Source: Pholiota molesta (Eukaryota; Basidiomycota; Agaricomycetes; Agaricales; Strophariaceae). From it: DNA of 56,285 bases. Below, in pieces: positions 45,974 to 54,621 of the stretch; position 1 is the first letter of the stretch, and every line of letters starts with the position of its first letter. The notes below the pieces were generated by a model. That model had not been told where the DNA came from, ran no database searches, and saw only the letters and a program-made list of their open reading frames with translations. The stretch lies in contig JACGCK010000263.1 of NCBI GenBank assembly GCA_014925825.1, forward strand, positions 1 through 56,285. The letters are read 5' to 3'. A program made the position numbers and the translations under genes.

Positions 45974-46529
45974 GGTGGGAACAGGCAACGGTTTATGTTT
46001 AGCAAAATGAGTTTTGCTCGAGAGCGAAACTGATAGCGCATTGGGTAGTTCTTTGCTGAGGCTGCGATGGATTATAGTGCTCATTTTATCAGTGTCCGGT
46101 TCGAGCGACTTGATTTGATCAGCCCACGGGAATTAGGCGCCCTCCGCACGTTGTGGTGCAGAGATGTCATCAATTCAACATTAATTGCCTTTTTGGGAAA
46201 ATTGTATTCTCAAAAGGTTCCGCCACACTCCAGTCTACTCCAATGGAATTCTCCATGCACATCCAGCACGTTCTACGTGAGTGCTGAAAATGACAATGGG
46301 CACTGAACGTGGAAGCCTGTCGTCATAAAATCTGGCGCTAACTTCTTAGGAGGAACTCAAGGCGTTTACGGACAAAGGCGTTCTTATTCTCCGAAGGACG
46401 AAACCCAGGCGCTTACATGTAAGTGCATCACCACTTCTCAATTTTAGCCATGAAATCTGACCCGGCGAGTTCAATGTAGCATACCGTCATTTTCAACGCA
46501 TTCGTGTGTTCACAATTTCCTAAACTTTC
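45974..46529. other. Hsp20 upstream region and left flank of the retroelement fragment
   Basis: Contains the Hsp20 promoter (transcribed leftwards). No other gene seen. Confidence 0.45.
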
Positions 46530-47363
46530 ATGGGCGCTCTGCGCACCACTCCGTCAGATTTAATGTTCGCACACGCCGATATGAAGCCGTTGACACACCT
46601 TATCAGAACAAAGTACCAGGTAGCAGCACTGCGATCGGCATCCCTGCTACCACGGCACCCATTGCACACGAATGGGGCCCGGCTACCAAAGCGACACGCG
46701 TCCTCGCTGAGCAACATAATGTCGATAATTCGTGCCAAGCCTGTCAGCATCGAGACAATAGGCTATCTTCCCAGGGCACCACAGTGGCAATCCCCACTAA
46801 AGACATTCATTGCAGCCACGAAGGAGGAGGCAATCCAGGAGGAGGAGGAGGATGAGGCAGATGTCAAGATCTTCACGGACGGGTCTGGGCATGACGGTGG
46901 GATTGGAGCAGCAGCAATCCTATTCTACAGACACCGCACAGCGAAGGTGGCAAGATACTTCCTAGGAACGGAGCGACAGAACACTGTCTTCGAAGGAGAG
47001 TGTGTGGGACAGCTGCTTGCGATGGAGTTGTTACGCAGGGGCACGGCCGACCTCAGACATGCCCGGGTGACAATCTATGTGGACAACCAGGCGTCGTTGG
47101 GTGCACACCACAAGCGCAAGCCTGGGCCTGGGCGATACCTTATAGATGAGGTACATCGTCGCTACGAAGTGGTGCAAGGTACTCACCCAGGGATCCGAGT
47201 TGAGTTGCGGTGGATACCCGGACACATGGACGTCCTGGGCAACGAGCTGGTGGACGCAGAGGCGAAACGGGCGGCTGAGAATCAGCAAATGGACAGGCGG
47301 AGCCACTTCGGGGTGCTGGCTGACAGTTCTTCATTACGACCTCTACCATTGTATTGTCCATAA
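46530..47363 (+). mobile_element. LINE (non-LTR retrotransposon) 3' fragment encoding RNase H
   Basis: Open frame of 277 codons from ATG 46530. The first ~110 residues are C-terminal reverse-transcriptase-like linker sequence. From VKIFTDGSGHDGGIGAAAIL it is a type I RNase H domain: TDGSG (Asp), VFEGECVGQLLAMELL (Glu), VTIYVDNQASL (Asp) and LRWIPGHMDVLGNELVDAEA (His, Asp). This is the gypsy-independent RNase H found at the 3' end of Tad/R1-like LINEs of fungi. Upstream reverse transcriptase and endonuclease are absent, as in 5'-truncated insertions. Frame still open; boundaries and target duplications not determined. Confidence 0.8.
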
Positions 47364-47492
47364 ATTTTGTACATATTACAAAAAAGGACGAACACTGGTG
47401 TTGGGGTTTGGTATCTAAGCATGTAGCCACGTAGGCCATGGATTAAGTATGCTTTCTAAGTTGCTAATATAATATTACATAGCGAATAAAGT

Positions 47493-49218
47493 TCATAGGA
47501 CGAGCGAACGATCATGCTTCACCTTCACCGCATCCGCCCTCGTTGACTTGTTCGGCATCGCTTCCCAGATAGGGTCGACATCTGGTCCTTCCAGATCACC
47601 CGCACCATCCCAACCCCAACACCAGACTAATAATGAACAGTGTGGTTGAGTATATGGCAGATACTTCAAGCCAAGAAAGAAACACACCATGTGAAGGTCC
47701 TGGGACGAAGCCCAGCGCCTCGCTTTCTTCCTCTGTGAACAGTCGGTCGTGGGGTCCAAACCACGAGCGATCCTGCGGGTCCGTTCGAGGGTCGTCGGGA
47801 AGCCCACCCAGACGGACATAACCTCGGATGGCAGTGAGGTTCCGCCGGTTCGGATGAATGATGTCATACACTTTCTGTAGAGATGTGAGTACCGAATAGG
47901 TCACAACACGAAATGGAACACGTACGCTATCGTATGCCAGCTTGACCCGAGGGACCATCATAATACGCCCATAGCCTGCCTCCCAGTAATCATTACAGAT
48001 GAGACTGCACTCCGATGCGCTACATTCACCCTCGACTATCCTGGCCATACGGAAACGGACGTGCGGAGGGGAATAAAACGGCGCAGGATCGAGGACGGCG
48101 ACACCATTCCAGCAGGATTGGACTTGAACCGGTAGGTGCCGTTGCCACCGTTGTGCAGACTGGGTGTGGTGAAAGATACGCTCGAATGGCGTGTTTTCGA
48201 GGGCAGTTCCATTTATATCGCGGGCGACCCAGTTATCATAGAACACGGGTGCCTGGATTTCGTCGTGGTACATATAGTCGGCTGCGCAGGTGATTCCAGC
48301 GTTGTTGCGCCGACTTTGCCAGATGAGCTCGAGTAGGTCGTCCACACAGGGCAGGATGTCGTTCATGAAGATAATGGAATCGAAATACTCGCCTTCGGAA
48401 TCGCGCAGCTCGTGTAGAGGTACGAAGGCCGAGTTACGCACTTCAGCCAGGTATTCGATACGATGGTTGAAGGCACCACGCGTGCGCATCGAGGTCCGAA
48501 TCATGACGCGCATTCCGACGCTGCGAGTGAGAGCATCGAAGATGCGCAAAAGGGCCTTGGTCTGGTCGGTGGACCCGTTTTCGTAGATGCTCACGAACAC
48601 GTTGTGGTAGCCCAGGATGGCGGCAACGCGAAACAGGGCCGCGAACAGGTCTGGGATGATGTCGAACGAGTTGTACAAGTTGATGGCGAAGAAATATTTG
48701 TGCTCGCTCGCTGCCAGATCGCGGCGTACGGTTTGGCCGTGGTCGGCCTCGCTGCCAAGGAGACTGGCTAGCCAAGAATTGCTTGAGGGTTGGTTATGAC
48801 CTATCAGCGGTGCGTATCTCTCGAGAGCTTGTTGTGCATAGAGCGGTTGTGAATTACGGGTGCATTCTTTGGTGTAGTGCGGCGAGAGGGTCGTTAAGAG
48901 GTCGAGGACGCGCGCCCGCTGGTCTAGTGTAGGCAGTTGAATGGGATGCCGGCTCTGCTGGCGCATTTTTGACGGTATATGGCCACTACGCCATACCGGC
49001 GTGGTCGTCTAGAATGTTGTTAGAATGGATGTCGAGGAACACAGAAGCCGCCGCTGGTGAGAAGCCAGAAGTGAGCTCACCGTTATCCATGGAAGCAGCC
49101 TCGCGAACAGAAAGCCAAACAGAACCCCTATAGCGAGAGCTATCGGGGGTGGGACCCGACGTAGCTGTGTGGCGACCCCTGGCTTCAGCATCGTTGCTGA
49201 CGTCGAGGAGCGCATCAT
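47493..49218 (-). CDS. GT69 alpha-1,3-mannosyltransferase (CMT1/CAP59-like)
   Basis: Type II Golgi glycosyltransferase of the CAP59/CMT1 (GT69) family; Cryptococcus CMT1 is an alpha-1,3-mannosyltransferase. Three exons. Exon 1 from ATG 49218 (MMRSSTSATMLKPGV) contains the signal anchor IALAIGVLFGFLFARLL and ends at donor gtgagc. Exon 2 has TLSPHYTKECTRNSQPLYAQ, KYFFAINLYNSFDIIPDLFA, VFVSIYENGSTDQTKALLRI, EYLAEVRNSAFVPLHEL, FDSIIFMNDILPCVDDLLEL (the DxD-like region), ITCAADYMYHDEIQAPVFYD, VQSCWNGVAVLDPAPFY and ECSLICNDYW. Exon 3 reads WCWGWDGAGDLEGPDVDPIW, with stop at 47493. Frame intact. Divergent from the CAP64-like gene. Confidence 0.92.
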
Positions 49219-49376
49219 AATTGAGGACAAGAACGGTCGAGGAGTCTGGGAAAAAACCTAGGCCCCTGAGATCGAAAATTCGTCTCTTTGTTTGCACTAC
49301 ATTCAGGCCCTTTCGTCATCGCATGCAACGGCGAGCAGGACGAGGACAGGCACACATATCGCTGTCTGTTAACAAC
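49219..49376. promoter_or_regulatory. Shared divergent promoter of the GT69 and CAP64-like genes
   Basis: 158 bp between opposite start codons. Co-regulation of the two glycan genes is an inference from this spacing. No specific site was recognised. Confidence 0.5.
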
Positions 49377-51133
49377 ATGGCGTCCGACTCGGAAAAGCCA
49401 TCTCGCTTCGGCCACCGCAACTTCGGCGTCACCAACCGCATCTGGGTCGTAATTCTCCTGCTCATCTTCATCCTCTCGTGCACACACTTCATATGGCCCA
49501 TTGGCACCGGGCGCGTTGTCCAGAAGTACTCGAACGCGGACGTTAAGGCAAAAAACTACTTCAATGCTACAGAGGCGGGCCCCAATCCTTTCGCATTCTG
49601 CCCGGTCTATGGCCCTGGCGACGAGTTAGGAGCCAAGCACGGTGCTCACACGCTCTCGAAGAGCGTTATCCATCCGGGGAGCGGGGCTCGCATACAGCGT
49701 GTGCTCAACCAGGCTCTAGCTGGCCAGCCAGTCACGATCAGCGTCCTAGGCGGCTCAAGTGAGTGGCTCGTCTGCGTAACATTTCCTTAAGTAACGTTGT
49801 CCAGTATCTTCCTGTCACGGCGTTGGCGACGATCCTATCTCTCCTACTTGCTACCCATCCAAATTCTTCCAATGGTGGAACTCTGTTTTCCCCCATCCGG
49901 CCTCCGAGCTCACGAATGGCGCCATGCGACGCACCAACTCGGGCTACTTTGGCTTTTGCAACTCGCACCATCTCCCAGACGTCACAGACCTCGTAATTAT
50001 TGAGTTGGATACAGAGGATCCTCCGTATGTGTTCCCTTTTCCCTGATACTCGATTCTGACCTGTTGCCAGCGGCCAAGAAATGATGGAAAACTTCGAAAT
50101 TCTCGTTCGTTCGATTCTCATCCGACCAGACCAGCCAGCCGTCCTTCTCCTAGGACATTTTAGCCCGCAGGTGCACAATATGCACGGATTTGCCGGACCT
50201 GACCACTGGCACAGTATCGTGGCTCAATTTTACGATGTTCCGCACATTAGCATCAAGTCTGCGATATTCCCGGAGTATATGAAGAGCCCCGACTCAGTCA
50301 AAAAATACTACGTAGACCCGATCCTCGCCAGCGTAGAGGGTCACGGCCTCATCACGGATATCCTCACAGCATACATGCAATCTCAGATCTGCACCGCATG
50401 GTCTGTTGCCCAAGGCAGCGCCTTTGATGGCACGAAGCATGCGCCAGGCGACACAGGCGACTCGCCCGGTCTCTTTGGCGGCCTTGGCCAACGACCAGGC
50501 GTACCCGAACCAGCGGCGAAGAAAGGCAAAGACGCGGAGACCAACAAGAAGCCTAGCAAGGAAGGTCATTTCCAGGCTTTGACCGTGCCCCCAGGTCGTA
50601 TCAGCACCCGCCCGACTCCGGCAGAGCGTACGAGGAGGTCGCACCATTCTGTGTTTCTGCAAATGACTTGATTAACCCTCTGCCGCCATCACTATTTTAT
50701 GGCTCTGGCTGGTTTGCTTTCCACCCGTCAAATACTGGTGGGACCTCGCAACATACCACGGCGCACTACTGGTACTCGACGCTTCCTACAAGCAGACTTC
50801 GGATACCGATACAAGTTGGCGCTGGTGATATTGGAATCTACTACCTCAAAGAGCCGGTCTCGCAGGTCGGCGAAGGAAGCTCAGTGGAGTGCTGGGTGGA
50901 CGATAATTACGCAGGCGCCAAACTAATTGAGAACGCAGCGGATGTGAACGAACCTACGGCTGCGTAAGTCCCCAATTTCCTACATTGAACTATATACTGA
51001 GCGGAAATTGTCTAGGCTACATGTCATTGACCATTACGTTGGTCGTGGATCGCATTTCGTCGAGTGTCAACTTCTAGGTGAGGAAGGTCAAGGAGTGACA
51101 CCTTTCAAGATCATCGGCGTCTTCTCGACATAG
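49377..51133 (+). CDS. CAP64-like SGNH-type capsule/cell-wall protein
   Basis: Membrane-anchored protein related to Cryptococcus CAP64-type capsule-associated proteins, with an SGNH-hydrolase-like fold that could act on polysaccharide acyl groups. Start ATG 49377 (MASDSEKPSRFGHRNFG), TM anchor IWVVILLLIFILSCTHF. Then PVTISVLGGSISSCHGVGDD (block I GGSxS), PSKFFQWWNSVFPHPASEL, GYFGFCNSHHLPDVTDLVII, DHWHSIVAQFYDVPHISI, PEYVAPFCVSANDLINP-like block, SLFYGSGWFAFHPSNTGG and GRGSHFVECQLLGEEGQGVT, ending IIGVFST at 51131-51133. Exons are joined at gtgagt, gtatgt and gtaagt donors. A -1 break lies at about 50608-50621 (CCCGCCCGACTCCGG), between GRISTRP and YEEVAPFCV. One missing base explains it, so error is likelier than decay. 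An alternative in-frame ATG exists at 49323. Confidence 0.83.
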
Positions 51134-51459
51134 CCTATCGTTCTTCTAACTATTGCATTGTCGTCCTGTCGTTTGGTCAGTCTTGATAAGTATTGCGTTG
51201 TGGGCTTAATTTATTCAGGGTTTGTGCTTGAATCGTAAATAGAATACACATCAATCATCGTTTAGCAACATAGTACAACATAAATACGTACTTTTGTCTT
51301 TCTTCTCTGTCGTCGAGGATATGGTGGGGGTCCAGCGTTGTATATTTATATTAGGAAAAGGACATTTATTAATAAAGATGCAATTAACTTGATTTGCATA
51401 ACGCTCGCTTTGCCTGGGGTAACCCCAGTTCTAATTAGACACCCAAATTGATTTTCTCT
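51134..51459. other. Convergent 3' flanks, no gene seen
   Basis: 326 bp of AT-rich sequence between the CAP64-like (+) and HET (-) stop codons. Confidence 0.55.
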
Positions 51460-52959
51460 CTACAAGTACAATGTGTCTAGTTTCATCCCATGCAACGCCA
51501 GCTGCGAAGTTCTTTCGAGCTTGTAATAATCCTCGTTTTCATCATCATCAAAGTAGTACTTGCTGGTTGTCTGGAGGGGGAAAATAATCGGCTTCTCTGT
51601 GTATATCCTGCTGTAGCCTGGAGAGAAAGACTCCGCCTGTCCGTGGGAAGTCAATTCAACTGTTGATTGTAACAATACTGCCAGACAAGTTTTCGGGATA
51701 TGAATGGCGAGTCCCTGTTCTTCTATGTTCAATATTCCAAAGGTCAAGGTTGATGTTTTGCGCCTTTTTGTCGACCTGAATGCACCTTTTTGTAGACCCT
51801 CGGGCCCAATGAATCTCTTGTCCAATAAGTGGTAACTTTCGGATATCTCAAATCCGTCACGGTCTGGGAACGGAGTAATGGAAACGGTAGCATGGTAATG
51901 CCCAATCGGCTGGTGAACATCTTTCAATACTGATGCACGAATTGGCACTGCACACATCAGGAGAATCGGGGTACGCAGTCCCAAGTGTGTAAATGTAAGT
52001 GGCTCTATCGGACGCCACGGAGGAAACTCCTGGCGAGTGAGGTAATCGGATGGATGGGAAGGGAAGAGAGAGGTAGTAGAGTACGGCCTGAAACGCTTCT
52101 GGTTTCCCGCCCAATTGAAGATGTCAGATACATCTTTTGTAGAGCGGAAGATCTCCTCTACAAGGCGGAAGAAGGCGCGATCACCACCCTCGCCGTATGC
52201 AGTCGAGATGCTGACGCCAAAGATGCCCATCAGGCAATAAGCAATGTCTTCTTCCCGCGTCACTTGGCGCTTGGCTGCGAGTTGCATTTTGCGTGAGATA
52301 GATATGCTGCGGCCGCGCTCCCGCAAGAAAGCATTCAGCTCATCGCGAGTGATTGTTGTTGCAAGTTCGATTTCCTTCCGCATCATGGAATTTTGTTTGT
52401 CGTTGACTGCGCTAGAAAGTTGCTTCCAGTCCATGTTATAGAATTTGATGACGTTGGGCGCGACTAGCTCCTGCAAAGTCCATCCGCGAGTGAACCAAGG
52501 GTCAGCATGCATATCCGAAACCGTGTTAGTTGCCGCAAGATAGGTGATACAGACGAGGGCAGAGGAGTACCATCTATACATGGATCGGATCGACTCATCG
52601 AGCTCCGCACTGCTCTCCTTGTTAATGCAGACCGTGTCGATCCAGCCCAGCGTGAGTCCGTAATCCTCCCATGCTGCTTTGCAGAAACTGATAAGCTTGT
52701 GACATTTCGGGTCTGTTTCATCGAGGGCGCCATTCTGCCAGTCGCCATAGGTCAGTTCTCCAGGTGTCGGGTTCCATGTATGCGACAGGATGGCATAGTT
52801 AGCCTTATGTGTCCAATGAAAATCAAGTGACCTGGATTCCCTCTGGTTGTAGTCGGCTTGGAGTTGCAGAGCGAGGTAGTTATAGACTTCCGACCTTTCG
52901 AGCAGGGAAATTTTCAGTTTCCCATTGCAAGGTTCAAAGCGCAAGAGACGAATTGGCAT
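51460..52959 (-). CDS. HET-domain (heterokaryon incompatibility) protein, 499 aa
   Basis: Intronless, from ATG 52959 (MPIRLLRFEP) to 51460. HET domain at about residues 50-200: ANYAILSHTW, GELTYGDWQ, LGWIDTVCINKESSAELDES, IRSMYRWYSSALVCITYLA, DPWFTRGWTLQELVAPNVIK and FYNMDWKQ. It is followed by KRQVTREEDIAYCLMGIFGV, SISTAYGEGGDRAFFRL, the extension typical of basidiomycete HET proteins, then an unrecognised C-terminal half. HET proteins act in nonself recognition and regulated cell death; in mushrooms they form large families and few have known function. Single-exon structure contrasts with all other genes here. No effector or NTPase domain in this protein. Confidence 0.93.
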   Translation of the reverse strand: MPIRLLRFEPCNGKLKISLLERSEVYNYLALQLQADYNQRESRSLDFHWTHKANYAILSHTWNPTPGELTYGDWQNGALDETDPKCHKLISFCKAAWEDYGLTLGWIDTVCINKESSAELDESIRSMYRWYSSALVCITYLAATNTVSDMHADPWFTRGWTLQELVAPNVIKFYNMDWKQLSSAVNDKQNSMMRKEIELATTITRDELNAFLRERGRSISISRKMQLAAKRQVTREEDIAYCLMGIFGVSISTAYGEGGDRAFFRLVEEIFRSTKDVSDIFNWAGNQKRFRPYSTTSLFPSHPSDYLTRQEFPPWRPIEPLTFTHLGLRTPILLMCAVPIRASVLKDVHQPIGHYHATVSITPFPDRDGFEISESYHLLDKRFIGPEGLQKGAFRSTKRRKTSTLTFGILNIEEQGLAIHIPKTCLAVLLQSTVELTSHGQAESFSPGYSRIYTEKPIIFPLQTTSKYYFDDDENEDYYKLERTSQLALHGMKLDTLYL

Positions 52960-53118
52960 GGTTTGGGTGACGCGTCTTCGGAGATGTTGCAGAAAATTTT
53001 GTAGAACTGAAGGGTTTGTTGAGTAATTTGCTGCTATTAGATGTCAATAACGGAAAATCGTAGTCACATTTATCATCCGAAATCAGAGGCATTGGCTGAG
53101 GTACTGGATGGTATTCGG

Positions 53119-53639
53119 TCATGCTGGTGTTCGCAGCAATCCCCAGTCGTTCGGGTTCACTTCTTCAGGCGAAACCGCGTCGATTTGCATTTCGTCGTCT
53201 AAAGTAGATAGCATTTATATTAGTTTATAGAAATGGTGTCTCGTATCTGCGGACCTTTGAACTTATCCAGCTGATTTTCCTCCGATTTCTTCAATGGAGC
53301 TTCGATCGCTATATCCTGGCTACGCGGCCGAGAGCGAGAAATCATGCCGGAGACGAATTTCTCTAGCTCGGTAACGAACTCATCCGCTTCGATTCCGAGA
53401 TGAATTTCCTTTGCGTCTACAGAGAATAAGGTACGATTTACTTGAGGTGCCTGGACTGAAATAGGAAGATCACATACTCATTGTCTGTCCTCCATTTTCT
53501 TGGATGAGGGGTAGAATGAAGTTGTACAGCGTCTGGAGCAACTTTCGACCTTGGTCTTTGCGTATATCTGTCAGTGCTCGCTGCATCAGTGTGATCATGA
53601 AGCAATATCAATGTAAAGCAGCATACCAGGTGACGACAT
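53119..53639 (-). CDS. Small hypothetical protein, four exons (about 114 aa)
   Basis: Found by splice-joining rather than as a long frame. ATG 53639 starts MSSPD (donor gtatgc), then IRKDQGRKLLQTLYNFILPL, IQENGGQTM (donor gtatgt), then AKEIHLGIEADEFVTELEKF, VSGMISRSRPRSQDIAIEAP, LKKSEENQLDKFK (donor gtccgc), and finally DDEMQIDAVSPEEVNPNDWG ending LLRTPA with TGA at 53119-53121. All three joins keep frame, with acceptors actgacag, ctctgtag and ctactttag. Acidic and hydrophilic, with one amphipathic helix; no signal peptide or TM. Not recognised; probably a conserved basidiomycete protein. It lies 160 bp upstream of the HET gene on the same strand. Confidence 0.6.
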
Positions 53640-54409
53640 TGCGCGATTGTGTTCGAGGTTTAGGCTTTTGAGGTCAGAAGACGAGTTCGTGGGGAGGGAT
53701 CAAGAGTCCGCCATCGGCTTTCCTCGGTTGCCTTTGTTATTCGTTTCCGCACTGCCTGTCCCAGTGCTGGGAGGAATCAGTTTCTAAATAGGTTTTGGGT
53801 CATGTTTGTTGCCATAAACCTGACGTCTGTCAAGTGCATGTTTACTCGGACTGTACAGGTTTACTAGACAGCCATGGGAAGCTACGAATGTTTATCCGGA
53901 ATACGGAGAACACCTGGTGTTGCAATCGTCCTGAGGGATAAGCGGTGCAAGCGAGCGTGCTGATGCTGGGAGAACAGGACTGTCAGATGCATGAATCCTG
54001 AGGATATTGGAAGTGGCGCCGAGTGCAGCAGGAGTCACCGAGCTTGCAAAATTACGAAAGTTCGAGCACAACCAAAGCACAACAGCGACCAGTGGGCGGC
54101 AGAAAAAATGGTAGCGGGTAGATCTGGACCAGGAACAGGCAAGCTGGTAGATGCAGAATACGTCGGAACGAGGACTACGTGGAGACGCGCAAGGAGAGCG
54201 AGGTCAACAAAGAACTGTCACAATATTTTCACGAAGTTCGATCGCGTCTGATCACCAGATATAGCAAGCGCGGCGGCGGTCACGATGAAAATACGACGCC
54301 ACACCCTCAGTTTGAAGGATATCTCCTTGAAAAAAAAAGATTCAGGAAGCTGAGAGACGGCGTCCAATGAATTAGAGGACTCGGAGAACAAAAAGACCCA
54401 CAAAAAGAA
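53640..54409. other. Intergenic region with an ambiguous coding-like stretch
   Basis: Plus-strand frames around 53990-54105 (VTELAKLRKFEHNQ) and 54150-54370 (EDYVETRKESEVNKELSQYF, stop at 54368-54370) look protein-like in order. Joining them would need a 28-nt intron, and no start codon was found. The opposite strand is also open here, so no gene is called. Confidence 0.35.
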
Positions 54410-54494
54410 TGGACACTGTGGGGATTGAACCACGGCCTCATGCAATGATGACTAAGCATGCAAAGCAAGCGCGCTACCACTGTGCTAAGTGCCC
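54410..54494 (-). tRNA. tRNA-Ala (anticodon TGC) with a ~14-nt intron, T arm irregular
   Basis: Reverse-strand tRNA nearly identical to the one at 10485. Acceptor GGGCACT/AGTGTCC with G3:U70, D arm AGC..GCG with the same loop, anticodon arm CTTGC-TTTGCAT-GCATG interrupted after position 37 by about 14 nt. The T arm reads GTGG-TTCAATC-CCCAC, one base shorter than in the CGC copy, so the fifth stem pair is lost. Either a base is missing from a GGG run in the assembly or the gene is impaired. T5 follows at 54402-54406 (minus strand), a Pol III terminator. Confidence 0.85.
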
Positions 54495-54621
54495 TTGCGT
54501 AAAAGTTTGACAGATTTATTACCACGTATCACATACATATTCTTCCTGCTTGTGGTTGGTCACACACGCTGCTATTCCTCGGCTATTCCTAAATTTGATT
54601 CTTACACCCACCATCCCTACC

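Noticed and set aside
54179..54370. Possible small plus-strand gene before tRNA-Ala(TGC)
   Set aside because: Looks coding, but has no start codon, needs a 28-nt intron to join the upstream block, and the opposite strand is equally open.
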